A DNA stretch of 49,447 bases from Firmicutes bacterium CAG:884 (GCA_000433875.1 HF993329.1:1-49447), one strand, 5' to 3'; numbered from the stretch's first letter, positions 1 to 10,500 are shown. Notes: generated by a model from the letters alone, not told the origin. Translations and numbers: made by a program.

Positions 1-18
1 TAACTGCTTGTCGTACAA

Positions 19-46
19 AAAAGACTGTCATTACTGACAATCTTTT
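19..46 (-). terminator. Intrinsic terminator of the cargo operon
   Basis: Positions 19-30 pair with 35-46 around a TTAC loop, giving a 12-bp stem with one G-U pair. On the minus strand it is followed by a run of T. It lies just past the stop of the membrane-protein gene at 89 and closes the leftmost minus-strand unit. A short T run on the plus side means it could also work in that direction. Confidence 0.75.
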
Positions 47-88
47 CGGTAAATTACTATAAATCAATAACTATAAAATTGTAATTTC

Positions 89-565
89 TTATTCTAATTC
101 TTTTTTATGATTTAAGTGTATTCCTATATGTCCTATTCCTAATACTATTGTTGATATAATAAGAAATATATTTCTACCATATATACCTAGTAACAGAAAT
201 GCAACTACTGGCAAAGTAGCTCCTGCAACTGGTATTCCTAACAAGCTACTATACATATCTTTCATTGTTTTATTACTTTTAAAATATCTTATCCAATATA
301 TTTCGTATAAAATCATTATAATAAAGGCAATTAACAATATACTAGACCAGTTTGATATTTTATTTATATTAAAATCACTAAATATCAATGACAGACAGGT
401 TACTAGCATTTCTCCAAGCCACTCCAATAGTAGTAATACTTTATTTTCATTTTTTACATATTTATCATAGCCTTTAGGCTTATTTTTACTCCATATAATA
501 TTTGGTAACATCAACATTAGTAAAAATATTAAACCTATATATGAAAATCCAAAGTGAATATTCAT
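89..565 (-). CDS. Multipass membrane protein, function unknown
   Basis: This 158-residue protein has about four or five hydrophobic segments: residues 8-24, about 45-62, 72-92, 107-127 and 130-148. The loops between them are short and charged. No catalytic motif was recognised. It resembles uncharacterised membrane proteins of Clostridia, but I cannot name a family. It is the last gene of a four-gene minus-strand unit (65-aa protein, DUF3781-like, GyrI-like, this one) bounded by a promoter near 1561 and a terminator at 19-46. The ribosome site before the start is weak. I infer a cargo role for the mobile element; transport and immunity are both open. Confidence 0.7.
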   Translation of the reverse strand: MNIHFGFSYIGLIFLLMLMLPNIIWSKNKPKGYDKYVKNENKVLLLLEWLGEMLVTCLSLIFSDFNINKISNWSSILLIAFIIMILYEIYWIRYFKSNKTMKDMYSSLLGIPVAGATLPVVAFLLLGIYGRNIFLIISTIVLGIGHIGIHLNHKKELE

Positions 566-595
566 TAACTCATCTCACTTCCATATTGTAATTTG

Positions 596-1060
596 TTATT
601 TAATCGGAATATAGATCTCAATAACAGAATCTTCTCTATTCCAATGAAATTTATAATCATATTTTTCAAAATAAACAAATTGCCTATTTTCTACTAAAAT
701 ATTATTTTTAGGTATTATTTCTTTATAAACATAATTGATAGTATCTTTTAGTTTATTCATATTACCAATATGTTCTACCCTTAAATATTTACTTTTCAAA
801 ATTATCTTTTCTGTAAAATCATTTGGTACAAAATCTTTTTTAGGAATAGATATATAATAAAATATCTTATTTTCTATTTTTTCAATAAAAGCATATTTAC
901 ACCAATTACTTCCTAAATATAACTTATTATTTCTTAATTTACTATTAAATATTTTCCAATGGTTTTGTGCTAATTTTACATTATTACTTAATGATTTTGA
1001 TAATTCATACCTTATTCCTATTACATTAAATTCTTCTAATTCTATTATTTGATAATCCAT
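596..1060 (-). CDS. GyrI-like small-molecule-binding domain protein
   Basis: This 154-residue single-domain protein resembles the GyrI-like/AraC effector-binding fold. It opens with an IIELEEFNVIGIRYE strand pattern, has a central hydrophobic core, and ends in VIEIYIPIK, the usual last strand of this fold. Family members bind hydrophobic drugs or act as sensor domains. There is no DNA-binding domain here, so it is not a complete regulator. A ribosome site (AAAGAGGT) precedes the ATG, and it starts only 5 bases after the upstream DUF3781-like gene. Ligand sequestration is an inference from the family. Confidence 0.65.
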   Translation of the reverse strand: MDYQIIELEEFNVIGIRYELSKSLSNNVKLAQNHWKIFNSKLRNNKLYLGSNWCKYAFIEKIENKIFYYISIPKKDFVPNDFTEKIILKSKYLRVEHIGNMNKLKDTINYVYKEIIPKNNILVENRQFVYFEKYDYKFHWNREDSVIEIYIPIK

Positions 1061-1065
1061 CTATT

Positions 1066-1317
1066 TTACCTCTTTAATTTGTGTGCTGTTATAATTGTAT
1101 AACTATATGAATTGATTGTTATTTTTATATTATCAATTTCACAATACCAATTTTTACCCTGTTTATAGATGTTACAATTTTTATCTAAAACTTTATTCTT
1201 ACAATACTCAACAACATCATCAGTATCTAATTTAAGATTTTTCTTAATTCTATCAATACCCATTTCGGTAGTGTGAACTTTATCTATATTATTAAATAAT
1301 ACTTGTTTATCTTCCAT
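1066..1317 (-). CDS. DUF3781-like small protein
   Basis: This 83-residue protein has the features I associate with DUF3781: a RIKKNLKLDTDDVVEYCK segment followed by GKNWYCEIDNIKITINSYSY and an ITAHK end. The function of the family is unknown. A strong GAGGAGAT ribosome site precedes the ATG. It is the second gene of the cargo unit and lies directly upstream of the GyrI-like gene. Family assignment is from remembered sequence pattern, so moderately secure. Confidence 0.65.
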   Translation of the reverse strand: MEDKQVLFNNIDKVHTTEMGIDRIKKNLKLDTDDVVEYCKNKVLDKNCNIYKQGKNWYCEIDNIKITINSYSYTIITAHKLKR

Positions 1318-1338
1318 AAATATCTCCTCTACAAATTA

Positions 1339-1536
1339 CTATTTAGCAATTATATTTAATTCACTAAAAATATCTTTTAAAGATATAAGGACATTTCTGT
1401 TATCAATCATAAATGAAAGAAAATTATTTTTCTTATCATTAGTATCTAGCCTATTCATTACTACTGAAATAACATCTGATTTTATATTTTGTCTATCTAA
1501 TTCTTTTAATATTGAACAATCTAAGTTTGATAACAT
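1339..1536 (-). CDS. Small hypothetical protein, first gene of cargo unit
   Basis: This 65-residue, probably cytosolic protein has alternating helices and no motif I recognise. A GGGAGAG ribosome site precedes its ATG, and an extended -10 promoter lies just upstream (1561-1569). It starts 69 bases after the mobC stop, where a relaxase gene would be expected in this type of element. The clean promoter and ribosome site argue that it is a real gene rather than a remnant. Confidence 0.55.
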   Translation of the reverse strand: MLSNLDCSILKELDRQNIKSDVISVVMNRLDTNDKKNNFLSFMIDNRNVLISLKDIFSELNIIAK

Positions 1537-1560
1537 TACTACTCTCTCCCAACGATAATA

Positions 1561-1589
1561 ATTATATCATTTAATTTATTTTTTTACCA
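1561..1589 (-). promoter_or_regulatory. Extended -10 promoter of the cargo unit
   Basis: On the minus strand a TGATATAAT extended -10 box (TATAAT at 1561-1566) sits 17 bases from a poor -35 (TGGTAA, 1584-1589). It lies 25 bases before the start of the 65-aa gene. It makes the four-gene cargo independent of mobC transcription. Confidence 0.55.
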
Positions 1590-1604
1590 TAATACAGACA
1601 AAAT

Positions 1605-1934
1605 TCATTCATCTTTATCTGGTCTTAAATATTTATTTTTCATTTCTATAATGAATTCATCTAATTTATCAATTTCTTTTTTTAAATGAGGTACATCTAT
1701 TACACCTTTTGCATTTGCAATTCTGGCTATCTGATTTATATTATTTCCAATGTTGCGAATATTTTTTATTTCTTCATAAAATTGCTCTGACGGTTTCTCT
1801 TTCGGTTTATAGCCTACAATAAGATGTCTAATATAATCAGAGGCATTCATACCAACTGCTTGTGACTTACACTTCATAATATATTCTTCTTCATCATTAA
1901 TCCATATTTGTTTTTTTATTCTACGACTTCGCAT
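1605..1934 (-). CDS. mobC: MobC-like mobilization accessory protein
   Basis: This 109-residue protein fits MobC-type relaxosome proteins. The N-terminus (RIKKQIWINDEEEYIM) suggests a ribbon-helix-helix DNA-binding strand and helix. The middle carries the family-typical GMNASDYIRHLI and NIGNNINQIARIAN segments. Such proteins bind oriT and help the relaxase open it. The start is supported by CGGAGG 7 bases upstream, and it overlaps the end of the DUF3789-like gene by 19 bases, suggesting coupled translation. A candidate oriT lies about 190 bases upstream. Unusually, no relaxase gene follows; unrelated cargo genes occupy that place. Confidence 0.85.
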   Translation of the reverse strand: MRSRRIKKQIWINDEEEYIMKCKSQAVGMNASDYIRHLIVGYKPKEKPSEQFYEEIKNIRNIGNNINQIARIANAKGVIDVPHLKKEIDKLDEFIIEMKNKYLRPDKDE

Positions 1935-2089
1935 TTAACAACCTCCGGATCTTCTTCGTGTTCATTATCTCTTAATACTATTTGTCTTTCCAGTTCACTT
2001 ATACGATTTACTTGTAAGCAACACATCAAGGTGGTCATTGCAAGACCTCCTATGATAAATCCTAAAACAAAAAATAATAATTCACTCAT
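1916..2089 (-). CDS. DUF3789-like small membrane protein
   Basis: Starting at the internal ATG (MSELLFFV) gives a 57-residue protein. A single membrane segment (about residues 4-24, with glycines) is followed by CCLQ and a charged tail. This matches DUF3789, small proteins common next to mobC in Firmicutes conjugative elements. The upstream in-frame ATG at 2119 lacks a good ribosome site, while AAGGAA lies about 11 bases before the chosen one. The 3' end overlaps mobC. Function is unknown. Confidence 0.7.
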   Translation of the reverse strand: MSELLFFVLGFIIGGLAMTTLMCCLQVNRISELERQIVLRDNEHEEDPEVVKCEVVE

Positions 2090-2122
2090 TACTATCACTT
2101 TCCTTTCTTCAATATACAATTT

Positions 2123-2196
2123 TGTCTAGCAAGGGGATTGGGGATTTCCCCACAAGCGAATTTATACGGGAGTATAAATTCAGTGCTGGCTAGACA
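2123..2196. other. Candidate origin of transfer (nested inverted repeats)
   Basis: The region between the Xre gene and the DUF3789-mobC pair holds three nested symmetric elements. The outer arms TGTCTAGC (2123-2130) and GCTAGACA (2189-2196) match perfectly. GGGGA/TCCCC surrounds TT at 2140-2151. AATTTATAC/GTATAAATT flank GGGA at 2159-2180 (9 bp, perfect). There is no T run on either strand, so a terminator is unlikely. Position just upstream of mobC is where oriT normally lies. The nick site cannot be assigned from sequence alone. Confidence 0.6.
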
Positions 2197-2202
2197 TAAG
2201 TT

Positions 2203-2730
2203 TTATTCCCCAAGAGAACACTTGCCACAATAAGGACAATAGTGTTTGCAATTTTCACATTGCATTTTCATAAAAGATTCTGCGTCTAATTCATCATCAT
2301 CTTCCTCAAAATCTTTCTCTGGTTCTTCTTCAATTTCTTCAACTTCAAACTCGATTGGTATAGTTGTATCTATCTCAATAATTTCATTTTCTATTACAAA
2401 TTTTGCTACAATCAATGCTGCTTCTTTTTGATTTCTTGCTTCAATTTCAAAATAATCTTCATTAACATTTGTAACTTTTACTTCATATTTTTTATCTTCT
2501 ATTTCACTTAAAAAACCAACTTCAATTAGTAAATCTTCAATATCAAGTTCTAATTCCTCACACATTTTTACAAACGGAATTAAGTAAAAACTTGGCTTTA
2601 ATCCATTTTCAAACCTTGATATTTCTGCGTGACTTATACCAATTTTTTCAGCAAGTTTTCTTGTTGAAATACCTTTCTCATTTCTTCTTGTTTTAATAAT
2701 ATTTGCTAATTTTAAATAATCAAATTTCAT
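2203..2730 (-). CDS. Xre-family regulator with cysteine-rich C-terminal tail
   Basis: The start at 2730 is chosen because AAAGGTG lies 5 bases before it; the longer reading from 2751 would overlap the upstream gene without a ribosome site. The 175-residue protein has an N-terminal helix-turn-helix (about residues 5-60; STRKLAEKIGISHAEISRFE is the recognition region). A beta-type middle domain contains FEIEARNQKEA. A very acidic stretch follows, then a tail with five cysteines (CENCKHYCPYCGKCSLGE) that could bind zinc. It is probably a repressor of the element, placed between primase and oriT. The acidic linker and Cys tail are unusual for small Xre repressors. Confidence 0.75.
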   Translation of the reverse strand: MKFDYLKLANIIKTRRNEKGISTRKLAEKIGISHAEISRFENGLKPSFYLIPFVKMCEELELDIEDLLIEVGFLSEIEDKKYEVKVTNVNEDYFEIEARNQKEAALIVAKFVIENEIIEIDTTIPIEFEVEEIEEEPEKDFEEDDDELDAESFMKMQCENCKHYCPYCGKCSLGE

Positions 2731-2734
2731 AATT

Positions 2735-3694
2735 TCACCTTTCTTTTTCATATCGTTTTTTATAATTTATTCCTACTTTGGCACACAAAAAGTCATTGAA
2801 ATCCTTTCCAATTTTAGGTGGATCATCAATGACTTCATATTGTTTTGGAAGAACAGTTTTAAGTGCCATTGTTGCTATTCTTCCTGCACTATCATTATCA
2901 AAATGCAGATATATTTTTTTAATATTTTGATTCTGATTTAGGTAATAATTTAATGCTAGTGGTATCTTACTTTCATCAATTTTTTTAGCAGGTTGATATA
3001 CACCTGCTAGTGAAAGTAAATTATCATTATACCATTCTTTATTTTCCAATTTATTAAGTGTTGCGTATGATAATAAATCAATAGCACTTTCAAATAAATG
3101 AACTGTATCACTCTTTTCTAGTGAATCCAATTTAAAAGAAAATGCTTTATGACTTCCATAAGCGTCTTTCATATATCTACTGTTATTTGTTGCTCTGACT
3201 CCTGCATATCTTGGTACTTTGTTTTTATCATAGCCTACAAATACTACATTATGATTAGGTAAATCTTCATATATTAAACGATTATCTATACACTCACTTA
3301 TAATATCTTTATCAATTCCACGACCAATTAAATAACTCATAACTTTATCTGTTGTAGTTGATTTTTTTGGCAAAATAAGTCTTACATTTTGAACTTTTTT
3401 AGGTTGTTGATATAGAACAGGTGGTCTATCATTTGAGTATCCTAAAATAGTTTCTACTGCCTGAATAAAAGTATATTCTCTAACTTGAATTAAGTATTCT
3501 AACGCAGTTTTTCCACCTATTCCTCTTGAAAACCAATACCACATACCATTACTTATTTTTAAACTATCGTGTGTTCTAGTCATATAAGTATCTCTACTAA
3601 AATGCACTAATTCATCTGGTTCATAGTTTTTCAAATAAGTATATAAGTCCATTTCTTTTGCTTTTCGTATTTCTTCCGGTTGATAATAAGCCAT
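2735..3694 (-). CDS. DUF3991/Toprim primase-like protein
   Basis: The 319-residue protein has an N-terminal DUF3991-type domain (WYWFSRGIGGKTALEYL) and a C-terminal Toprim fold. The Toprim acidic residues are visible in HLFESAIDLLSY (Glu) and YLHFDNDSAGR (Asp-x-Asp). Family members occur in mobile elements and are thought to prime DNA synthesis on the transferred strand; no helicase part is present here. It ends 4 bases before the Xre gene and starts 8 bases after the DUF3848-like gene, so all three are probably co-transcribed. Confidence 0.82.
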   Translation of the reverse strand: MAYYQPEEIRKAKEMDLYTYLKNYEPDELVHFSRDTYMTRTHDSLKISNGMWYWFSRGIGGKTALEYLIQVREYTFIQAVETILGYSNDRPPVLYQQPKKVQNVRLILPKKSTTTDKVMSYLIGRGIDKDIISECIDNRLIYEDLPNHNVVFVGYDKNKVPRYAGVRATNNSRYMKDAYGSHKAFSFKLDSLEKSDTVHLFESAIDLLSYATLNKLENKEWYNDNLLSLAGVYQPAKKIDESKIPLALNYYLNQNQNIKKIYLHFDNDSAGRIATMALKTVLPKQYEVIDDPPKIGKDFNDFLCAKVGINYKKRYEKER

Positions 3695-3702
3695 ACTATT
3701 AC

Positions 3703-4053
3703 CTACCTTTCCTTTGCTTTTTTCTTTGATTGTTTTGCTTTATATTCTTCTGCTAATTCTGCTATTATTTCATCAGTATTATCTTCTAATAATTGATTTA
3801 TATTTAAGTCAGAATCCATCCAACCTTGATATAAAGTTTCCAATGAATTTTTTTCATTTTTTAATGCTTTTATTTCATCTAAATCATACCTTTGTGATTC
3901 TGGATAAAACAAACACATTAGTTCTTCTTTCATTGTAGTTTCATAAGATTTATCTATTATTTCCTTTGAAGTAAGTGTTTCTAATTCTTTCTTATAAGAA
4001 TCAAATTCACTTTCTAATTTAGAATATAATTCTTCTCTAATTTTTTCTTCCAT
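3703..4053 (-). CDS. DUF3848-like protein of conjugative elements
   Basis: The 116-residue protein is helical, acidic, and ends in a lysine-rich tail (KQSKKKAKER). The pattern KEIIDKSYETTMKEEL followed by ALKNEKNSLETLYQGWMDSD matches my recollection of DUF3848, found in Firmicutes mobile elements beside the large helicase-methylase gene. The function is unknown. GAAAGGA precedes the ATG. It follows a terminator at 4080-4115, so it may begin a new transcript or depend on read-through. Confidence 0.6.
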   Translation of the reverse strand: MEEKIREELYSKLESEFDSYKKELETLTSKEIIDKSYETTMKEELMCLFYPESQRYDLDEIKALKNEKNSLETLYQGWMDSDLNINQLLEDNTDEIIAELAEEYKAKQSKKKAKER

Positions 4054-4079
4054 AATGTCACTTTCCTTTCTATAAAATA

Positions 4080-4115
4080 AAAAAGAGCGAAGATAGTTTT
4101 TACTAAAATCGCTCT
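4080..4115 (-). terminator. Intrinsic terminator after the 106-aa gene
   Basis: AGAGCGA (4084-4090) pairs with TCGCTCT (4109-4115). Further AGT/ACT pairing is possible inside the loop, and a T run follows on the minus strand. It lies 6 bases beyond the stop at 4122, between the large helicase part and the primase part of the element. It may attenuate rather than end transcription, since no clear promoter was found for the next gene. Confidence 0.75.
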
Positions 4116-4121
4116 CCTTGG

Positions 4122-4442
4122 TTATTTTACCAATTCCATTTCTTTCATAAGATAGTAGAAATATTTTCCTCCTAAATAAAACATTTTCTTTTGTTCAATA
4201 AGCATTCTATCAATACAAGAAGTAAAGTATTTTACTAATAATTCTACTTCTTCTTTTGTTAATGAAACTGATTCGTTATTTTCTATTATTGCTTGAATTT
4301 TGCTATTTGTACCCGTTATTTCTTGGCAAGTTCTGTTGAGTTCCATATACTCTTTTTCCTTGTTTAGTTGTTGTGTCTGTTCATTAAGTACATACCAAAA
4401 TAAGTCATCAAATTTCTTCTCCATTTCCTTATCAAAGTCCAT
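4122..4442 (-). CDS. Helical hypothetical protein of the mobile element
   Basis: The 106-residue protein is almost all helix, with a Gln/Glu-rich N-terminal half and an aromatic C-terminal half (YLGGKYFYYLMKE). It has no signal or membrane segment and no named motif. It resembles small helical proteins that sit beside large helicase-methylase genes in gut Firmicutes elements. AAAGGTGATG precedes the ATG, and a terminator follows directly. Confidence 0.6.
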   Translation of the reverse strand: MDFDKEMEKKFDDLFWYVLNEQTQQLNKEKEYMELNRTCQEITGTNSKIQAIIENNESVSLTKEEVELLVKYFTSCIDRMLIEQKKMFYLGGKYFYYLMKEMELVK

Positions 4443-4511
4443 ATATTCATCACCTTTCTTTTTGGATGTGAATATTTTAACACAATAGCCTTTTAGAATT
4501 AAATGTGCGAT

Positions 4512-7500
4512 TTATCTCTCATATTCTTTTTTACATTCTTGACTATCATCACTTATATCATTACCATCATCAATGATTTCTTTATCTTTGTTATTAAGAT
4601 TTAATTTTATATTTAATTCATCTAATCTCTTTGACTTTGTTTTTAATTCTTCCTCTTGTGGGAAAGGCTTTTCAATTTCTTTTTTAGCACTTTCATAATT
4701 CTTTTTGGTATCTTCAAGATTGTTTTCTACACTAGAAAGTCTTGTTTCAATACCATTTAAAACATTATCAATACGGGTTATATTTCCACTAGGATCACTA
4801 CCTAATTCAGTTTTATATGATAAATTATTCTTCATACTAGCATAGAACTTTCTGTCCATAGTATCAAAAGATAATATAATTTTAAAACCTTTATACTCTC
4901 CAATTTCAAGTGGTTCTGGATTAGTCATAGACTTACATATTTCAATAATCTTTTCTCCTGCTTCTTTTCTTTCAGTAAAGTCTGTACCTTTTATATTCAT
5001 TTTTTCAAAAGAATTATCTGGAGTATTATTATTGTTGAATACCTCAATATCTTCTTTCATATCTTCAATTCTATTTTCTAATCTTTTTATTTCATTTGGA
5101 TAATATTTAATAACTTTATCTTCTAATTCATACTTTTCACTCAAATAATTTTGTTTTAATAATTTTAATTTTGCGACCTGTGTATCAAGTTCTGTTTTTT
5201 CAATTATATCTGGATTTCCTGCTGCTAATGCTTTAATTTCAGCATAAGACAATGCAGTTTCATCAATATCTTCTGCAAACCTCACAGGAGTTTTTGATGT
5301 CATTATTTGTGAAATAAATCTTTGCTTATTTTCCACTAATTGATATAAGTATGCGTCAAAAGTTCCCTCTGTTACATATCTATAAATATCTACTTCCGGA
5401 TTTTTATTTCCTTGTCTTATTATTCTTCCTGACCTTTGTATTAAGTCACTTGGTCGCCAAGGGCAATCTAAATCGTGTAAGGCTATAAGTCTATCTTGAC
5501 AGTTAGTTCCTGCACCCATTTTTTGTGTACTTCCTATAAGAACTCTAACTTGTCCTCGCCTTACTTTATTAAATAATTCTTGCTTCCTTGCGTCTGTGTT
5601 TGCGTCGTGAATAAAAGCAATTTCTTCTTCTGGTATGCCTCTATCTATAAGTTTTGTTTTTAAATCATCATAGACATTAAACTTGCCATCATTATGAGGG
5701 GTTGATAAATCACAAAACACCAATTGTGCAGATTTATCATCATTTGTTTTATCCCAAATACTATAAATATTATCAGCACAAGTTGCTACCTTACTATGCT
5801 CAAAATCTTCTAACATATCATTTGTAAGCCTTTGGTCTAGTGCTAATTTTCTTCCATCATTAGTTATTTTTAGCATATTATCAACTGATGAATCTACCAT
5901 TCTATTTCTTATTTTCTCTGCTCTTTTTGATAAGTCTTTTACTAATTCTTTTTGAATTTCACTAGGCTCTATAACCACATTATGATAGTTGGCTTTTGGT
6001 ACTGGAAGATTAAGCATTTCAGAAGTTTGAATGTCTGCCACTTCTTTAAAAAGTGCCATTAGTTCTGGTAAATTAAAGAACTTGGCAAACCTTGTTTTTG
6101 CTCGGTAACCTGTTCCCTCTGGACTTAATTCTATTGCAGTTACAGTTTCTCCAAAAGTTGAAGCCCAAGCGTCAAATTGTTGAAGATGTCTTTTTTCTAG
6201 TTCTCCATATTGCAAGTATCTTTGCATTGTATATAGTTCTACCATAGAGTTTGAAATTGGAGTTCCAGTTGCAAATATGACACCTTTACCACCAGTTAGT
6301 TCATCAAGATACCTACACTTCATAAATAAATCTGATGACTTTTGTGCTTCTGTTTGTGCTATACCACCGACATTTCTCATTTTAGTGTAAAGAAATAGAT
6401 TTTTATAGTAATGGGCTTCATCTACAAATATTCTATCAACACCTAACTCCTCAAAAGTTACGACATCATCTTTTCTTGAAGTGTCATTTAATTTTGCAAG
6501 TCTTGTTTCTAAACCCTTTTTAGTTTTCTCCATTTGTTTGATAGAAAATCTTTCGCCATTATTATTTTTTAAATCTTGAATGCCCAAAGTTATATCTTCT
6601 ATTTGCTTTTGGATTATTGCAACTTGTCTTTCAACTGACATTGGTATTTTCTCAAATTGTGAATGTGAAATTATGATAGCGTCATAATCTCCTGTGGCTA
6701 TTCTTGAACAAAACTTTTTACGATTAGCAGTTTCAAAATCTTTCTTTGTAGTTACTAAAACATTTGCACTCGGATATAGTTGTAAAAACTCTTGACCAAA
6801 CTGTTCTACAATATGATTAGGCACTACAAATAATGATTTATTACATAAGCCTAATCTTTTTGACTCCATTGCAGCAGCAACCATTTCAAAAGTTTTACCT
6901 GCTCCAACTTCGTGTGCTAAAAGTGTATTACCTCCATAAAGTATTCGTGCAATTGCATTTACTTGATGTTTTCGTAAGGTTATTTCTGGATTCATTCCAT
7001 CAAAACTGATATGACTTCCATCATACTCTCGTGGTCTTATAGAATTAAATCTTTCATTATAAAACTTTGTTAATCTTTCTCTACGCTCCGGATCTTTCCA
7101 TATCCATTCCTCAAAAGCAAGTTTTATTTGCTCTTGTTTCGCCTGTGCTATTGCAGTTTCTTTTTTATTTAATTCTGCTACTCTCTTACCATTTTCATCT
7201 TCATAGTAATCGTAAATTCTTGTATCTTTAAGATTTAAACTATCTTCAATAATCTTATAAGCACTTGCTCTACCAGTTCCATAAGTATTAGTTGCTTTAA
7301 TATTATACTTATCATAATTTTTTCCCTCTATCCACCATTCAGAAGTTGCTTCATTATAATGAACATTTATATTTTGACAAGCATAATTACTAGGATTTAA
7401 TAAATATTCAATAAAGACTTTTATATCTTCAGGTGGAATCCAAGTAGAGCCAAGTCTAACACTTATTTCACTTGCACTTAAATCTTTTGGTTGAACCTCT

Positions 7501-10500
7501 TTTAAATATTTAACATTTACATTAAATCTTTCATCTGTTTCAGCAAAATGTTCTGCAATCTTTAATTTTTCTCTTACATTACCAGACAAATACTCATCTG
7601 CTGTAACCCATTGATTAGGCTCTCCGTATTCAGGAACATTGAATATTTCTCCCTCTAAATCTTTAAGCATTTTATCCATATCCATATTGCAAAGTTTTTG
7701 CATAAAGGTTATATCAACTCTTGCCTTTTCGGATAGTGAAACAATTAAAGCGTCGTTTGCATTATCAACTGATGTTATCTCTGTTTTAGGCTTGATAGTT
7801 CTTTTTGTGAACATATCTGCTTTTCTTGCAAGATTTCCATTCTCATCTAAAATTTCAAGAGAACATAATAGATAATAACTTGAATCATTTGAAAAAGCAG
7901 AGTTATTTCCTCTACTATTGATTAATCCATATTTCTTTGTAAACCTATCATATAATTGATTTAATTTCACTTGTTCTCTCTTTATATCTTCATCTGGATA
8001 ATCTTCCGTTTGATATTCTAAAAGAGTTCTAACACAATCCCTTATTTCAATTAAACCTTTAACTCTATTTTCAGTAGTCATTGCTAATTCTTGTGGGTAC
8101 ATTCTACTATTTTCTCTAAAATATATTTTGTCATCTATTAAAGTGTATGAGAAGTTTCTTACCGTTAAATCAGCTTCAATGGAATTATCTTCTTCTCCTA
8201 TATCATCTAGTTCATACTCTTTTACTTCGGCGTGTATATTTGAAATTGCTCTTTCTAACTTATCTTCCAACTTTTCACCATCAGAGATACAAGCAGAATC
8301 ATAGCCAAAACTAGTTGAAATCATTTCCATATTTCCTAGTATCATTTCTGGATTATCAATAAAATACTGATTCATTTTTATACCATCATCATTTTCTCCA
8401 AGATATACCCAGTCTGGTTCAATATCAGTTATTGAATCTCTTTTTTGTAAGAAAATAATGTCTGATGTGACTTCGGTACCTGCATTTGCTTTAAATGTGT
8501 TATTAGGTAGTCTAATAGCACCTAATAAATCTGCTCTTTGAGCAATATATTTTCTAACACTTGGATTTTCTTTATCTAGTGTACCTTTGCTTGTTATAAA
8601 TGCAATAACACCACCGGGTCTAACTTTATCAAGTGTCTTTGCAAAGAAATAATCGTGAATTAAAAACTTATGCTTATCATATTTCTTATCTAATACCTTG
8701 AAATCTCCAAATGGAACATTGCCAACTGCTACATCAAAAAAAGAGTTAGGAAGATTAGTATCTTCATAACCCTGTACTGCAACGGTTGATTTTTGATAAA
8801 GTTGCCTTGCAATTCTACCACTTATGGAATCAAGTTCTACACCATATAACTTACAATCTTCTAATGAATCAGGTAACATACCTATAAAGTTACCAACACC
8901 ACAAGATGGCTCTAATATATTACCTGTTTTAAGCCCCATATTCTCTAATGCTTTATACATTGACCTAATTACTACTGGTGGTGTATAAAAGGCTGTTAAA
9001 GTAGATTCTCGTGCTTGTGAATACTCTTTTTCATCAAGTAAATTCTTTAATATACTATATTCATTACTCCAAGAAGAATCTTTTTCATCAAAGGCTTGTG
9101 GAAGTCCACCCCAGCCGACATATTTCGACAATATCTCTTGTTCTTGTGGAGTTGCAAATCTATTTTCTTCTTCACATTTTTTTAACACTCTTATTGCTTC
9201 AACATTATTATTAAATTTTTCTCTTGGACTACCCTCACCTAAGTTATCATTTGTAATTTTAAATTGATTTCTATCAGAAATAGGTATTTCTGGGTGAATA
9301 TCAAAACTTCTTATTTTATTACTTTTCTTCTTTTCAAATACTGGAACAATATTTTCTTCTTGAACTTCTGGTTCTTCTTCAATAGGAAGTGATATTTCTT
9401 CTTTTACATTTACCTCTATATTGCTTGGTTCTTCATTTATATTATCTTTAATATCACTTACTTTAACTTTAAGATGATCATTTGCAGGATTTTCTTGTAC
9501 TTTCCTATCAAATTCTTCTTTGGACATTTCACGATTAAATAAAGGATATCTAAAATCATATAATACGACATTACTAATTCCAATACTTAATATTTCATAT
9601 TCATCTGCACCAATATAAACTCTATCTCCTAAATGATATTGATATTCATATTTTTCTTCGGTCGGTTCTTCAATTATTTTTTCTGCTAGATTATTACTTG
9701 CCTCAATAAATTCTCTTTCTTGGTCTTTTTCATCAAGCCACTTCGGATATTCTTCTAATTCTTTTGAATTAAGGTATCTATCTTCGTGAATAAGAGTTTT
9801 TATTCTTTTTTCAATATAATTCCACTTGAATAATTGTTCTTTGGCACTAGCGTCAAAATAACCTCTATTAAACCTTACACCTTTATAATCAGTATTAACT
9901 CCAATTCCTGCTCCTTTTATTGTAGAAGTAGCACCACTTATTCCGTATAAGTTTTTAAGATAATTTATATTATTCTCTGTTGATAAACTTTTACTAAATT
10001 GTTCGTAAATACTAAACTTTGTATTACGGTGTTGTTCTGTTAAATATCTATCAACAAACTCCTGTGTAAATTCTAAATCTGATACTGATTTTTCACTATT
10101 TTCATCAATAAAACTTAATTGGTCTGTTACACTAGGCAATGGTTCTATTCTATCATTTAACTGATTTAATAAAATCATTGCGTCATAGTGATAAGTTAAA
10201 TCTTCCCAACTTACAAAACTTTCTGTATCTCTTGATAAGAAATTTCCTTTCCAAAATAAAATACCGTTGTCAAAAGTTTTATAACCATACATTTGGTCAT
10301 CAACTATAACACCGGTATAATCTTTGTTAAATATTCCTTTGAGATACTCTGCTCTTTTTGTAACATCTTTTTCATTTTGTATAAAGTCTTTTATTTCCTT
10401 ATTTGATTTTCTTAAATGAGGAGTTGTACTTAATATCTGATTTATCTTTTCATCAACTACAACATAATGTGTTTTACTTTGACTTGGATCATAATTGTTT

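Noticed and set aside
2123..2196. Terminator for the Xre gene
   Set aside because: There is no T run after any of the stems on either strand, and the nested symmetry plus position before mobC fits oriT better.
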